Shown piece by piece: positions 1 to 10,050 of a stretch of 30,298 nucleotides of DNA. The stretch comes from Polymyxa betae (lineage: Eukaryota > Endomyxa > Phytomyxea > Plasmodiophorida > Plasmodiophoridae). Position numbers and translations under genes: made by a program. The stretch covers positions 1 through 30,298 of the forward strand of contig RBZT01000814.1 in the NCBI GenBank assembly GCA_003693705.1. The letters are read 5' to 3'. The notes beneath the pieces were generated by a model. That model saw only the letters and a list, made by a program, of their open reading frames with translations, was not told where the DNA came from and did no database searches. How positions within the stretch are numbered: position 1 is the first letter of the stretch; each line of letters starts with the position of its first letter.

Positions 1-258
1 ACCTTATAAATATTATTGTTGAATATGATTTAATTTAAAAGAGAATGGACGTGGGGGTATGTTATGTTTTTTGATGAGGTTTTTTGATGACAGGATTTTT
101 TTTGATATTATTGAAAATGGTATTTTGGAATATCATTTTCGGGAATGGGGGAGGTATATTATCGGTTGAATTATGGGATGGGATTTTGAGGTATAATTTA
201 TGGGATTGATTATGGGTGGAATTTTTGAGGTATAATTTTTTGCGGATTAGGTTATATA
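1..258. repeat. G/T-rich low-complexity DNA with short direct repeats
   Basis: No gene is visible. The plus strand is rich in T, G and A and poor in C, unlike the rest of the window. The 16-mer TTTTGAGGTATAATTT occurs at 184-199 and again at 223-238, and related TATGGGAT words recur between them. This could be decayed tandem repeat or the non-coding part of the adjacent integrated Rep-like element. No function is assigned. Confidence 0.5.
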
Positions 259-328
259 TATGGGGGCGGGATGGGATAAATTATGGAGGGAAAAGTGGGA
301 CCATTTTCCATACGCAATACCATTCTAC

Positions 329-805
329 TCACCACTTGTTCGAATCCTTGAGAAAAACATCGGTGGGGCGAAAAGCTTTCCAAACAAAATAACTTTTCCC
401 GATGTCGCCGGGGCCGACAATCCAGACATTACGATCCCGTGGGTTACCGGGTAACACAGGCAACTGACGACGACCCATGAACTGGGTACGATCAATCAAA
501 AGAGCATTAGCATTCCGCATACGCATGGACGCATCAATAGAATCCCAATCATCACGACGACACGAAGCGAAGGCATCTTGAGCGAGCTCCTTGAACGGCG
601 TCTTATGAGAGGTCCTAGGCGGACGTTCCCCACGTTCCTCACCGTCCCAAGACGGATTCGGACCCTCTTGAGTCTGCGGTTCCGAGCCTTTCGTACAATA
701 ACAAAAACAATTCCAACGCGAATGCCTGTACGTCGTCTTCTTCCCGCACGGTAACACATTCGTGATAACGTAAAAGTGCGCATCGGGGTCTTTTAATAGT
801 GTCAT
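329..805 (-). pseudogene. Rep/superfamily 3 helicase-like fragment (CRESS-DNA virus or plasmid type)
   Basis: An open frame reads from an ATG at 805 to a TGA at 329-331. About 130 residues in is a Walker A loop, GPGDIGKS (392-415), preceded by RNVWIV, and the frame ends in ...SNKW. Hydrophobic strand, P-loop, roughly 20 residues, then a KW pair is the order seen in the helicase part of Rep proteins of circular ssDNA viruses and related plasmids, where KWW-type motifs follow Walker A. The stop falls right after the KW. No HUH endonuclease motif is obvious in the cysteine-rich N-terminal half, and Walker B, motif C and the arginine finger are missing, so it is truncated and non-functional as seen. 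Family assignment rests on the P-loop and its spacing; another P-loop ATPase is possible. Confidence 0.5.
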
Positions 806-832
806 TTTTAGAATAAATTCTAAAAATGACAC
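799..832. repeat. Perfect palindrome, 16-bp arms with 2-nt spacer
   Basis: GTGTCATTTTTAGAAT (799-814) is followed after AA by its exact reverse complement (817-832). Diverged GTCATTTT and AAAATGACAC words recur at 853-886. The palindrome covers the start of the Rep-like frame and lies between it and the copia fragment. It could be a hairpin of an integrated circular element, a pair of abutting terminal repeats, or an integration scar. Confidence 0.7.
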
Positions 833-897
833 GTTGTAAGACCCTATAATGCGTCATTTTTTGGTTTGAGTTCTGAAAATGACACTCTGGTTTTCTA

Positions 898-2397
898 CTG
901 AATGGAACATGGCAGCTAGTCGAAGAACCGAAGGGAAGGAACATCATCGGAGGGAAGTGATGCTTCAAGGCGAAGCGGGATGCTGAAGGGAACATAGTAA
1001 GATGCAAGGCTCGATACGTTGCTCGCGGTTTTACCCAACAGGCCGGCGTCGACTATGATGAGACTTTCTCCCCCGTTGTCTCTCTGACATCTTTGCGATG
1101 CGTGCTCTCGATTGCGGCGGAATCTGGTATGTATCTGCGACAGCTTGACGTCAACACAGCCTTCCTGTATGGCGACCTGGAGGAAGAACTGTACCTTGAG
1201 CAACCAGAAGGCTTCGAACAGGAGACGATCGACGGCAAGAAGGCGGTCTGCCGGCTGCGGAAGGCTATCTACGGCCTAAAGCAAGCTGGGCGGGTATGGT
1301 GGAAACAAGTCGATGAATACCTACAGCAGACGGGCTTTATCAACACTACCAGCGACCCTTGCGTCTACGTTAGCAGCGACGCCGACAGCATCACTATAAC
1401 CTGCATCTACGTCGACGACCTGGTTCTCGCAGCGACTTCAAACAAACGTCTGGACAAGCTCGAAGGACTCCTCCGTCAGAAGTATTCCATGAAGCCGACC
1501 GGTGACCTATCATTTGTTTTAGGAATCAAAATTTCACAAGATCGAGACGCCAAGACGATTACCCTGTCGCAGAGCGCCTACGCGAAGAGTATTCTCGAGC
1601 GATTCGGGATGGAGACCTGTAAACCTCTGACGACGCCTTCTGCGGTGGGAGCGACGCTGACCCGCCACGACGGCGATGTCTCGAAATATCCCTACTCACA
1701 GGCTGTCGGCTCGTTGATGTACTTAATGCAAGGAACAAGACCTGACCTGGCTCATGCGGTTGGAGTCGCGTCACGCTTCAGCAACAATCCAGGTCCTGAG
1801 CACGTCGCTTCTTTAAAGCGGATCATGCGATACCTACAAGGCACGATGGAGTCATCTATCAAGTACGGTGGCCAACCCCAGACACTGACCTGTTATGTCG
1901 ACGCTGACTTCGCGGGCGACGTCGAGGACCGCAAGTCGACGACCGGGTACGTGTTCCTGATGAGCGGAGGTCCCGTCAGCTGGGCCAGCCGGCGACAAGG
2001 GTGTGTCGCTCTGTCGACGACCGAAGCCGAGTACGTGGCCTTGGGGATGGCGACAAGAGAGACTATGTGGCTGCGCACTCTCCTCACCGAGGTGGGCTGC
2101 GCGCAGACGGAGGCCACGCCCATGCACGAGGACAACCAGGGTGCGATCGCGGTGGCGACGAGTGAGAAGTCAAGTCGACGAACGAAGCACATAGACGTGA
2201 AGTACCACTACGTCCGAGAGGCCGTGAAAAAGTGCGCAGTGAAAATTATCCACTGCCCATCGGACATTATGTTGGCGGACATTTTAACTAAGGCGATCCC
2301 GGCACAGCGATTTCAAGACCTACGTGCCCATCTCCTACATGGAAACGTCGCGTCGACGGGTGGGAGTGTAGAATGTGGGCGTCGACCCGACCACTAG
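898..2397 (+). pseudogene. Ty1/copia pol fragment: reverse transcriptase and RNase H
   Basis: The frame begins inside the copia RT entry region (NGTWQLVEEPKG) and runs to a TAG at 2395-2397. Landmarks are LDVNTAFLYGDLEE with the first catalytic Asp, the YVDD box at 1408-1419, RKAIYGLKQAGR, and an RNase H domain with DADFAGD, STTEAEY and HEDNQGAI, ending in the usual KHIDVKYHYVRE and ADILTKAIP blocks. Gag, protease, integrase and the 5' LTR are absent; homology starts abruptly near 898. A TGA at 958-960 replaces the near-invariant Trp of the GGKWVFK block, so the copy is broken. The rest of the frame is intact and GC-rich compared with its surroundings, which suggests fairly recent arrival. 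Confidence 0.93.
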
Positions 2398-2470
2398 TTC
2401 GGAACATTCCAGCCCCCGAACGCGGCCTCCTCCGGATGCCGCCACGGCGTACGAAATAATACAGAATAAC
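2358..2470 (+). mobile_element. Likely polypurine tract and start of copia 3' LTR
   Basis: GGGTGGGAG (2358-2366) just before the end of the pol frame looks like a polypurine tract, and TGTAGAATG from 2367 looks like the 5' edge of a copia LTR. AATAATACAGAATAACA near 2455-2470 could hold the polyadenylation signal. With no 5' LTR in the window, the LTR's right edge cannot be set by comparison. Confidence 0.45.
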
Positions 2471-2610
2471 AACCGATCCGTGTGTTGATCTAGCCTTCGC
2501 TCCCCACCGTCGTAGAACTTGTTGAAGACGAAGTTAACGGACGATGACGACAGCGGAAACCCAGCCTGGAAGCGGCAGCAAGCAGTCTACGACCAAGGGA
2601 TCTCAACATC

Positions 2611-2755
2611 TTGCAACGTTTTTTTCGGCTGCAAAATTTGCATCAGTATCTGATACGACTGGAGAACGTTGGGCATCTCAACCCCATCGTTGATAGGAAA
2701 AAGCCTTGGAGCTGTCGCTGTGATGCATCTCGCCTCCGGATCATTTGAAGGATTG
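2611..2755 (+). repeat. Dispersed repeat 1, copy a
   Basis: This stretch matches 7201-7410 in the same orientation with many substitutions and one insertion of about 60 bp in the second copy. Shared blocks include CTGGAGAACG/CAGGAGAACG, and a run through TCGCTGTGATGCATCTCGCC and GGATCATTTGA. No reading frame is conserved well enough to call a gene. The DNA between 2470 and 2611 shows nothing recognisable. Confidence 0.6.
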
Positions 2756-2904
2756 TATTGGATCTACTAGTTTTTTGATTTTGTCAACGGGAAAACGGCG
2801 CCCTTCGCGCAATGCTGATATTACTGAGGCGTCGCCTCAATATCTATCAGGGGACTCTTACTTCCAGTTTCAGAGCCGTTCATTATTTCACAAATTTATG
2901 TTAG

Positions 2905-2995
2905 TCTAGATCTCGTTCGGCCCTATTAGAAGGACCTAAAGGAGGTTCGAGGAGATAAGGTATTCACCCGCCCCCATAAATCATCTATTACTCCC
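2905..2995 (-). repeat. Copy of LINE 3' tail sequence
   Basis: On the minus strand this matches the tails at 3335-3430 and 29425-29480: a GGGCGGGTG block, then a purine/pyrimidine stretch, then TAGGTCCT and AGGGCCGA words. It is the most diverged of three copies and has no attached protein-coding part. The DNA at 3000-3330 shows no gene or repeat that I can recognise. Confidence 0.5.
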
Positions 2996-3334
2996 CTACT
3001 GGGTGTTGCATGTCATGGCGAGCACGACTTGGACCGCTTCTACACGGTAGGAGCGAGCTTCTGTATCAAACGAAGAATTGAGTGTTTTATTTTAATGTTA
3101 TTACTCTGGGTGACATTCCGTATGTGTGTTCTGGTAAAACAGCACAGGCGTCATGCATGATGTGTCATGTGTATCGAAACGTAGGATTGATTTGGATTCG
3201 ACAGGTTTGTTGGTTACAAGGGGCGGTGCTCTATCCATAAGACAAGATCCAGGGAATGCCGATTGCTCAGCATTTAGATTCTCAGGAACTCCTATTTAAG
3301 TTAGAGGATCTAACAGTATTTCACCCATCAATGA

Positions 3335-3800
3335 AACTATTCTCTTGCTCGGCCCTCTCAGTAGGACCTAGAAGAGTCTCAAGAGGTAGAATAGGCACCC
3401 GCTCAACCCATCATAGACTCGAGCCCTATATTCTATCCCTCTTAAGACTCGCCCTACTGGCTATCCCGGCTTACTATCTTCTTGTTATATATCATATACA
3501 TGCTCGTGCAGTTCGTTAGGAAATCGGCATTGAATTGTTTTGTCGATATAGCGATGTGCTCATCGGAATTTTTGAGGCGTTTTTGGTTTTTTTGGCAGTT
3601 GATCAGTTGATGCTCTATAGATTCTGTGTATCTATTACAGCGTCGAGATGTGTCTTCCATCTCCAAATTAAGTCGCTTTAGGTGGATTCTGGCTCTTGTA
3701 TGACCCGTACGAACCCGATTAAATAATGAGTGATCGTGTTGTACTCGAATATTTACGACTTTGTTTCCGCTTCGGACGGTGATTGATTTGGTCAAGATAT
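3335..3800 (-). mobile_element. 3' end of a LINE: ORF2 C-terminal domain and tRNA-like tail
   Basis: On the minus strand a frame through 3795-3454 contains FNRVRTGHTRARIHLKRLN and then IEHQLIN, the pattern (arginine-rich helix, L/G/H segment, ET..H..) of the C-terminal region after RNase H in many LINE ORF2 proteins. The same domain occurs at 29128-29290. About 40 nt past it is a tRNA-like segment: GGGATAGCCAGTAGGGCGAG (3448-3467) resembles a pol III A box, and GGCTCGAGTCT (3415-3425) resembles a B box. A GC-rich tail GTTGAGCGGGTGCCT follows. Upstream RT sequence is absent, as expected for a 5'-truncated insertion. Confidence 0.6.
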
Positions 3801-3904
3801 GTTGCTGGATTCGTTCTGTTCAACACTGTTATTTAAGTAGGTTGGAGATGCTTTTTTTCTCGAACTTCCTGATTTTAAACTGATAAGTCGAGACACGCAG
3901 ATTA

Positions 3905-4195
3905 TTTAGAGATTCTCGATCATCTCTCGATCTGATCCATTCAGATTGATGGCAGACAGTAACGCGATGGTTTCGTTGCATGTATAAAGCCAGCAATCGA
4001 CGGATTCCGATGCCTAAATGCTCACACTGACACCATCATCACCCAAGTGCGGCGATGGCGCGAGCTGCTTCTGCAACAATCTCGCGGATATCGCATCTTG
4101 TTCGGGACATTTCCCGCATTATCCTATTGGCGTCGTTGCAGCGATTCTAACAATCGAATGAGGATCTCAGGATTCCCCAATGGATTAAGATGGAG
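3905..4195 (-). repeat. Inverted repeat pair, left copy
   Basis: The reverse complement of this stretch matches 7762-8065 over about 290 bp, including ATAATGCGGGAAATGTCCCG and CTGTCTGCCATCAA. The two copies face each other and flank gene A at 4389-7011. Both can be read as IMREMSRT..DIREI in part, with frame breaks elsewhere. The stretch could be a dispersed repeat or a long degenerate terminal inverted repeat. Confidence 0.7.
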
Positions 4196-4388
4196 ACGAC
4201 CACACAGCCAGCCTAAGTAGGGAATGTAGGCGCGGCCACCTTCCCTGATGTCATCGCGCGGCCTTCTTCTCAATGTCCTGGCGCGGCCTTCTTCGCACAG
4301 TAGTGGCGCGGCCATCTCCGCAATGTCGAGAGTAGACTCAGTCGACTGTCGCAGCGCAACCTTCATCGCACTATCGTGGCGCAGCCTG

Positions 4389-7011
4389 ATGCTCTGTTAC
4401 TCGTCGCCCGGCGCTCGTCGTTCTCTCGCATTCGTGCTTCTGTGCCTTGTATTGGTCATGGCGGTATCAACGGGAGGATCCGAAGCAGCATCAGCTCCGG
4501 CCATTGATTGCAGCGAGATGCGCTCTCGCCTTAGGAAAAAGCTCGGGTTTTGCAAGGGCAGATTCGATCTGGACTTCACTCCAGACGAGGAGATGCGAAG
4601 AGACTTTGATCAGTATTTGAAATCGGGGAAAGGAGCGGACGATTTCTCGCTGTATATTGTTCGACAGACTTGGTTTCGGGAGTTTAATGAGTCATATTCA
4701 GGGATCATCACATCCCTTATTCGAACTTGGCTGAATTCCAATTTTGACGACATTGATGTTCGCCTTGGAATTTACTTACGCGGAGTTCCGGACTTCGTCT
4801 TCAACTGCATTGACTGCTGCTCCGGCGGTCTGTTTCACACGCTGATCTGCAGTGTTGGTGCAGTTGGCCCATTAGACCGTTGGCCCTATTCCTTGTTTCG
4901 AATGGTGTTGAGGCGAACGTCATCGGAGGCCTTTCGAGCCCGGACGTGTTCCGGCGAGACGGCCCTACAGTCGTTCTATCAGAACTGCATCTCTCGCGCA
5001 ATTCTGCCGAACAACGATTCCCACAAGGCAGAATCGCAGGCGTATGAGAATATCGATGTCAGCTGTGAACTTGATTGCGTCGATATAATTAGGGTTTCTC
5101 TAGTCTGTGTTGGTCGATCTGGCCGGAGGTCCTGGCCAAGTCCGATCCGCAACAACTGTTGGCCCTTGTTCGGGCGGAATCACAGGACTTGTTGCCGATG
5201 GATTTCGCGCGTATCTTCGCCCCGGCGTTGGCGCAGCTGGAGAAAACCGGCACAGAATATTCGCAGTTTCTGACGCAGCAGGTCGTGGTCGAGCTGGCCC
5301 TGTTTCCAATTGACACGCAGCCATGTCGCTTTGGTGTCATGGATTCTCGGTACTCGGCCTGGGAGTTGTTCTGGTCCGAACTGATTAGGTTCCTGTGCCT
5401 TGCGAATCCGAATCTCGTTCTGTGCGTAAGCTCGGAACAGGTGGAAACGTGGCTGAACAAATTCAAGTCATTTTTCCCAATCATGTAACGTGCATATTAG
5501 CTCATTTCCGCCCAATACGGATCAAACTCATCGTCCGCAGAGTTACTTTCGCCGATTGCCTACGTTTGACCTGTTTAAAAGATCTGATCCGTTGGCTTTT
5601 GTCCGGATCCATATCTCTGGAGGACGTGCTGGCCCATGTCCTGATCCCGAAACGATTCGTGTTCCGCGACTTTGCAGAGGATTTCGTGAACGCTCTTAGG
5701 TACGAACCCGTCCTTGACTGCAGCTTGCTCTGGCAATCTGCTTTTGTCTCTCGGTTGAGAGGATTTTTCCATTAGGGTTTATGGCTTTTCTTTTACATGG
5801 TGGGAATGATGTGGTCGGTCACTGAGTGTCATCTCAGAGCTCCTAAAGGCCTGACGGGGAATTCATCCAGCATGTATCGGCATAGATTTTCGTGTCTTCA
5901 AGAATATTTAATTTCCAATTGCTTGACGTTCTCTTCGGAGTTCGTTTCGGGGACAGGACATGCCTCGGGACGCGCTCTCAAAACTTTTGCAATGTTCTAG
6001 TAGGACGTGTTGTGTGTATCTCGTTAGAGTCCCTCTCATACCGGCCTCTTTCAGCCAGACATCTGAAGTCGAAGCCGTCTATGAAAGCCTGACGACGTCC
6101 TGATCAGCATTTGACACTGTCCGAGCGCGTAACCTCTTCGATCTGGCCACTCTGGCTATGACAGAATTTACGGCCGCTCAGCATGAGAAATTTCAGAAGA
6201 AGTTCGACACGACGGTTCTCCTCTTGGCGCTAGATCATCCGTTGTGGTCGCCTGAGCGCCATACTCCCCGGTTGCTTCGCGTACTCTATAACATCACACT
6301 TAAAACGTTTGCCAGCGCGCGTTACCGCTGCAAGAACATCGTCCTCATGATCATGGGTCATCCATGCTATCGTGAAGAGCTCGAAATGTGGACCATGTCA
6401 GAGATCCGTCGCGTCATCGGTCTGGTTCTCAGCGCCATGTCGAAGTCGGAGTTCCGGCACACTTATAATAAGCTCCCGGATTTGACTGAATGTACTCTTT
6501 GAACACTCTCTTCTTCATCTCGGTTTCCGAGTTTCTTCTCTTCTTCCTCTCTATTTCTAAATTTCTACCTTTGCTGTCTTTTTACTAATCACGTTACGGT
6601 TCCCATTGATTCTGTAACGTAGCCCTCGACTTTAGTCGAAAAGTATCGCGTATGATATCCGCAGCCCGGGTCTCCTCGCAGGAATTGAAACAAGTCAGTT
6701 CTCAATCGTGTGCTCTTTCGATACTCCGTGACCTGATTTCTGAACAGTCGATTCAGTATATCAGTACAGATTGTCCTGTCTGTCTGGGTACAATGCTGCC
6801 TGAGGGCGTTAATGATCCATCCGTAACATTACTACAGTCCATTGCTGTACGAGTTTCGGACTAAACACCATCATAGGATATCAGAAAATGTATCCATGAT
6901 CAAGATCTCGCCAGTACAGCGTGCGGACATTGGTTTCATCTGAAATGCCTCCTGGAAACTGCTCGACAGTTGAATAACTGTCCGAATTGTTCCGCATCTC
7001 TCATGTCCTAA
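4389..7011 (+). CDS. Gene A: signal peptide, helical array and C-terminal RING-H2 protein
   Basis: Start chosen at ATG 4389, which puts SLAFVLLCLVLVMAVSTGG in a signal-peptide position; an in-frame ATG at 4248 only adds a Ser/Arg-rich stretch. Exons I can support: 4389-5041, intron 5042-5103 (GTATGA...TCTCTAG); 5104-5484, intron 5485-5540 (GTAACG...CCGCAG); from 5541; then about 5950-6491, intron 6492-6622 (pyrimidine-rich, TACTAAT); 6623-6822, intron 6823-6876 (GTAACA...ACTAAAC...ATAG); 6877-7011. The joint between 5700 and 5950 is unresolved and a TGA lies in frame at 6101-6103. The last two exons build a C3H2C3 RING: CPVC (6772-6783), CGHWFHLKC (6922-6948), CPNC (6979-6990). The middle is helical with motifs such as LIMGHPCYREEL. 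RING domains usually act as E3 ubiquitin ligases; the rest is unknown. Confidence 0.7.
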
Positions 7012-7200
7012 AAGCTCGAGGGTAGTTCGGCCCCTTTTTCCCATCACACTGCTAAAGATCGTATTCAGGTGTGTGTACTGCACCGTGGATCCGAACCAGC
7101 AAGTTCATCGATACATAATCATCCGAATACTCTCCAACCGAACTGTAGCATTATTGGATCGACAGATCTTCATGAACGCAAGACTGTCATCACGCTAGGG

Positions 7201-7410
7201 TTTTCCGAAACGTTTCTTCGGATGCGAAAAGTTTGCCGCAATAGCTGATTCGACAGGAGAACGGTTGGCATCTGGCAGGGTAAGGAGCTTATAGATTATT
7301 TATCAACATTCAAGGCCGTCGAAGACAGGCTGAAAATCGCATCGCTGATGGGAAAAGGACTTTGGGCTGTCGTTGTGATCTGCATCTCGCCTCTGGATCA
7401 TTTGAGAGCT
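7201..7410 (+). repeat. Dispersed repeat 1, copy b
   Basis: This is the same-orientation partner of 2611-2755, with an extra segment of about 60 bp near 7275-7335. It lies just downstream of gene A, between that gene and the right inverted-repeat copy. No gene is visible in 7012-7760 apart from this and the following tandem repeat. Confidence 0.6.
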
Positions 7411-7422
7411 GGTGACCGATCT

Positions 7423-7521
7423 TGATGGAGCCACTCCAAGCACGTTCCTTTCGTTGAGGCAGCCATTTGCAGAATCGCGATGGAGCCACTCTTGAGGCAG
7501 CCATTTGCAGAATCGCGATGA
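7423..7521 (+). repeat. Short tandem duplication
   Basis: The block CAGCCATTTGCAGAATCGCG, with TTGAGG before it and ATG after it, occurs at 7454-7482 and 7493-7521. GATGGAGCCACTC is likewise duplicated just upstream of each copy (7425 and 7480). The unit is about 39-56 bp with an internal deletion in the second copy. It is non-coding as far as I can see. Confidence 0.75.
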
Positions 7522-7761
7522 TGTTACAGGCGATGCCGTCGACTCATCGTCACAATCGGTCGTCTCGCCATGGACGACATCACACTTGATCGTTAGGAGA
7601 GTCTGTGGTGACGAAATCATGGCGATCTCTCATGGTCAGGGATTCCTTAATCTCGCTTTCTCCAACGTAGCACTCAAGTAATCGGAGATGGTTATAGTAG
7701 GTCCGCTTCAACTTTGAGTGGAAAAGCAGCGCTGATTGTTGCCATCTGTCGACAGACAAAA

Positions 7762-8065
7762 GTAGTTTTCTCCATCTTAATCAATCAATGGATTTGGAAT
7801 CTCAACAATCTCATTCGATTATTAAGAAACGCTGCAGCGGCGCCATTCGGATAATGCGGGAAATGTCCCGAACGAGCCTCGATATACGCGAGATTGCTTC
7901 ACAAGCAACTCACGCTCCATCACCGCAGATGGGTGATCATGCGATCAGAAGGGGCATTCGTCCTCGGACTCCGTCGATTGAAAAACTTGCAAAGAAGCGA
8001 TCACGTTATTGTCTGCCATCAACCTGAATGGATCAGATTGAGAGATGGATAGAATACAGAGATAG
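7762..8065 (+). repeat. Inverted repeat pair, right copy
   Basis: This is the partner of 3905-4195 in opposite orientation. A short frame from ATG 7788 to 8027 (79 residues, with IMREMSRTSLDIREI) lies inside it; the left copy shares only part of that frame, so I treat it as repeat rather than gene. The DNA at 8066-8380 holds no recognisable feature. Confidence 0.7.
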
Positions 8066-8389
8066 AGATGATAAGACCCGGATCTTGTAGGTAGACGATC
8101 CAATATGACAGTAATGTTACTGGTCTCACCTTCCTCACATGACTCCGGAATGGATCCTTCAGCACTAAAGTACTTTTATGTCGGTTTCGGAGGAAATCTG
8201 AATGGTCACCAACACGATCAAGAGCTTTACCGAATCGATTTGCTCTGGCGATATTGATTGGACCAATTTCACACAATATAATTCGCAGGTAGGGTTAGGA
8301 GGCGATCCCATTTCTGCAGGCTGCGTCTGCGGATAAATCTAAAAGGAATTAGAGCTAACAAAAACCACATTTCGTTCTGCTCGGAGAGT

Positions 8390-8470
8390 ACCATTCTGAC
8401 AGTAAAAGGCGACCGATTGCAGCCAATGTTTTTTGCGGCAGATCGTGGAAACATCCGAACAGGGGAAAAT
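8390..8470 (-). pseudogene. Possible decayed RING finger of gene C
   Basis: Downstream of gene C on the minus strand, one frame reads FPCSDVSTICRKKHW and then FYCQNGTL. Aligned to the RING-H2 of genes A and D, this keeps C..(C)xx[D for H]..C and a C-Q-N-G where the others have CPNC or CPVC. TGT-to-GGT, CAT-to-GAT and CCN-to-CAG changes would explain the losses. The spacing between pieces is right but key ligands are gone, so it cannot bind zinc normally. This is a weak call made by position and pattern. Confidence 0.35.
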
Positions 8471-8530
8471 CGCAGACGCAAAGAGACGTTGAGCTGCAAT
8501 TTATTTAAACAGCGGAAAAGCGGACAATAT

Positions 8531-10050
8531 TCAGATGTAGGACGGAGCCGGGAAACGGCGGCATTTGTCGAGAAACATGGGTTCATTGAATCCGAAATAA
8601 TCAAAGACAACATCGTTGCGGTTCATCGGTAATGCGGCCAGATCGCCTTCATGACGACTCTCCGGATATCGCTTCTGTAACAGAATCCGGAACTTGTTTC
8701 CCGCTCGTAACGGAAACCATTGAAATCGTCGCTGGTTGGAATCATCACGCATTTGCGAGCGCAGCTCATGCAGGTATCGTGTCTGCACATCCGACACGGA
8801 CTTTGCGGACCAATCTTCGGGGTGATCCACGAGCAATGCGAGATGGTACTGCCGCTCCCAGAATTTGAGTCCGGAATGGACCTGATCGTTACTCCGTCCT
8901 ATCAAACCGAGAAGTCCGTGGAGCAGATCGTCGTACTGGAATCGATGCGCGATATGAAACGCCCAATACAGATAGAAGAGATGATCGAGATTGTTCGCCT
9001 CGATCAGGAATTGAATCACGGACCGGACACGGAGTATGGCACGGACTAGATCGATCCGACCCCAATGCACCAGATCGGGGAGAGCCGCGATCATTGAGGT
9101 ATATTGAGGTCCGAAATCATAGGGCCCGGACGTAGATACGGAGCGATTTGAACGAAATCGGAAACGGACAGATCACGATACATTTTCGGCTGTAGAGAGA
9201 CGTGATGTCCGGTCTGGAGTAACGACAACAAAAGTCCGGGATCGTCGCGCATTCGAGCGAGGTCGAGTTCGTTCGTGATGGCCACGAACGACCCGAAACG
9301 GGGGGGAAAATGCAACTCGAGGCGCAGAGGAAGACGAGCCCGATTGTCCGGAGCTCGGGGAAGCGGATCGACCCAGAGCTGGTCCGAATACGGGGGCGGA
9401 ATTCGTCCGAATACGGACAGGTCGTAGGACGTTGCCAGCACGACGATCAGGTCGTCGAAATCCCCGAACGTGGTGAAGTCTGCTCCGAGAAGTCCGCCGA
9501 TGATGTTCCCGGCTACAGATCGATATCCGCAATCATCGACGAGATACTGAATGAAATCCAGTACGACGGATCGGTTCGGAGAATTCGGATCTCCGCCGAA
9601 CCAGCTGAATATGATCCGATCGCTTACATAAAGGCCGTTCGGTTCGGTGAGTTTCGCCTTCATGACGTCCGCGAGCGATGGCGATGGATATCGACTGAGA
9701 AAGTTGAATAAATGCGGATCGAGCTCTGAGCAGAGATGCGTCCGTCCCAGGATCATCTTCATCGTATCAATGATCATCTCATGATCAGAGAAGGGATCCA
9801 GAAGACGCTCGAAGCAGCGTTCCTTGATGCGATATCGAATGAGATCGGCGACCTGATCGTGATAGAACCTGTTAACAGGAGACAGAGCGCGGGCTACATG
9901 CAGGCGGAGATCGCCGACGTGATTCAATACAGCTTCAAAGACCTCCGCAACCCATGCCGACTCCGTCTCCGAACAGACCGACTTCGCGTCCGGGATCGCA
10001 TCCAGAACACCGAACGACACCACGATCGCGATCGTCGCCATCATCATCAT
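8531..10050 (-). CDS. Gene C: signal-peptide helical-array protein with a frameshift
   Basis: The first ATG is at 10050 in a CATCATCATCAT run (minus strand ATG x4), giving MMMMATIAIVVSFGVLDA, a plausible signal peptide. About 320 residues of helical sequence follow, with family-like motifs such as LFNFLSRYPSPSLADV. The frame closes at a TGA at 9091-9093, but an overlapping frame continues for 187 residues (VHWGRIDLVRAIL, FYLYWAFHIAH) to 8531. The two frames join naturally if one base is missing near GGGCCC at 9122-9127, which suggests an indel in a short G/C run, either a real mutation or a sequence error. No intron with usable GT/AG fits there. The neighbouring decayed RING at 8390-8470 suggests the same plan as genes A and D. 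Function is otherwise unknown. Confidence 0.6.

Noticed and set aside
1559-2194. Several long frames opposite or out of phase with the copia pol frame
   Set aside because: They are shadows of the GC-rich RT/RNase H frame and lack any motif.
7788-8027. 79-codon plus-strand frame as a gene
   Set aside because: It lies wholly inside the inverted repeat, and the other copy breaks the frame.
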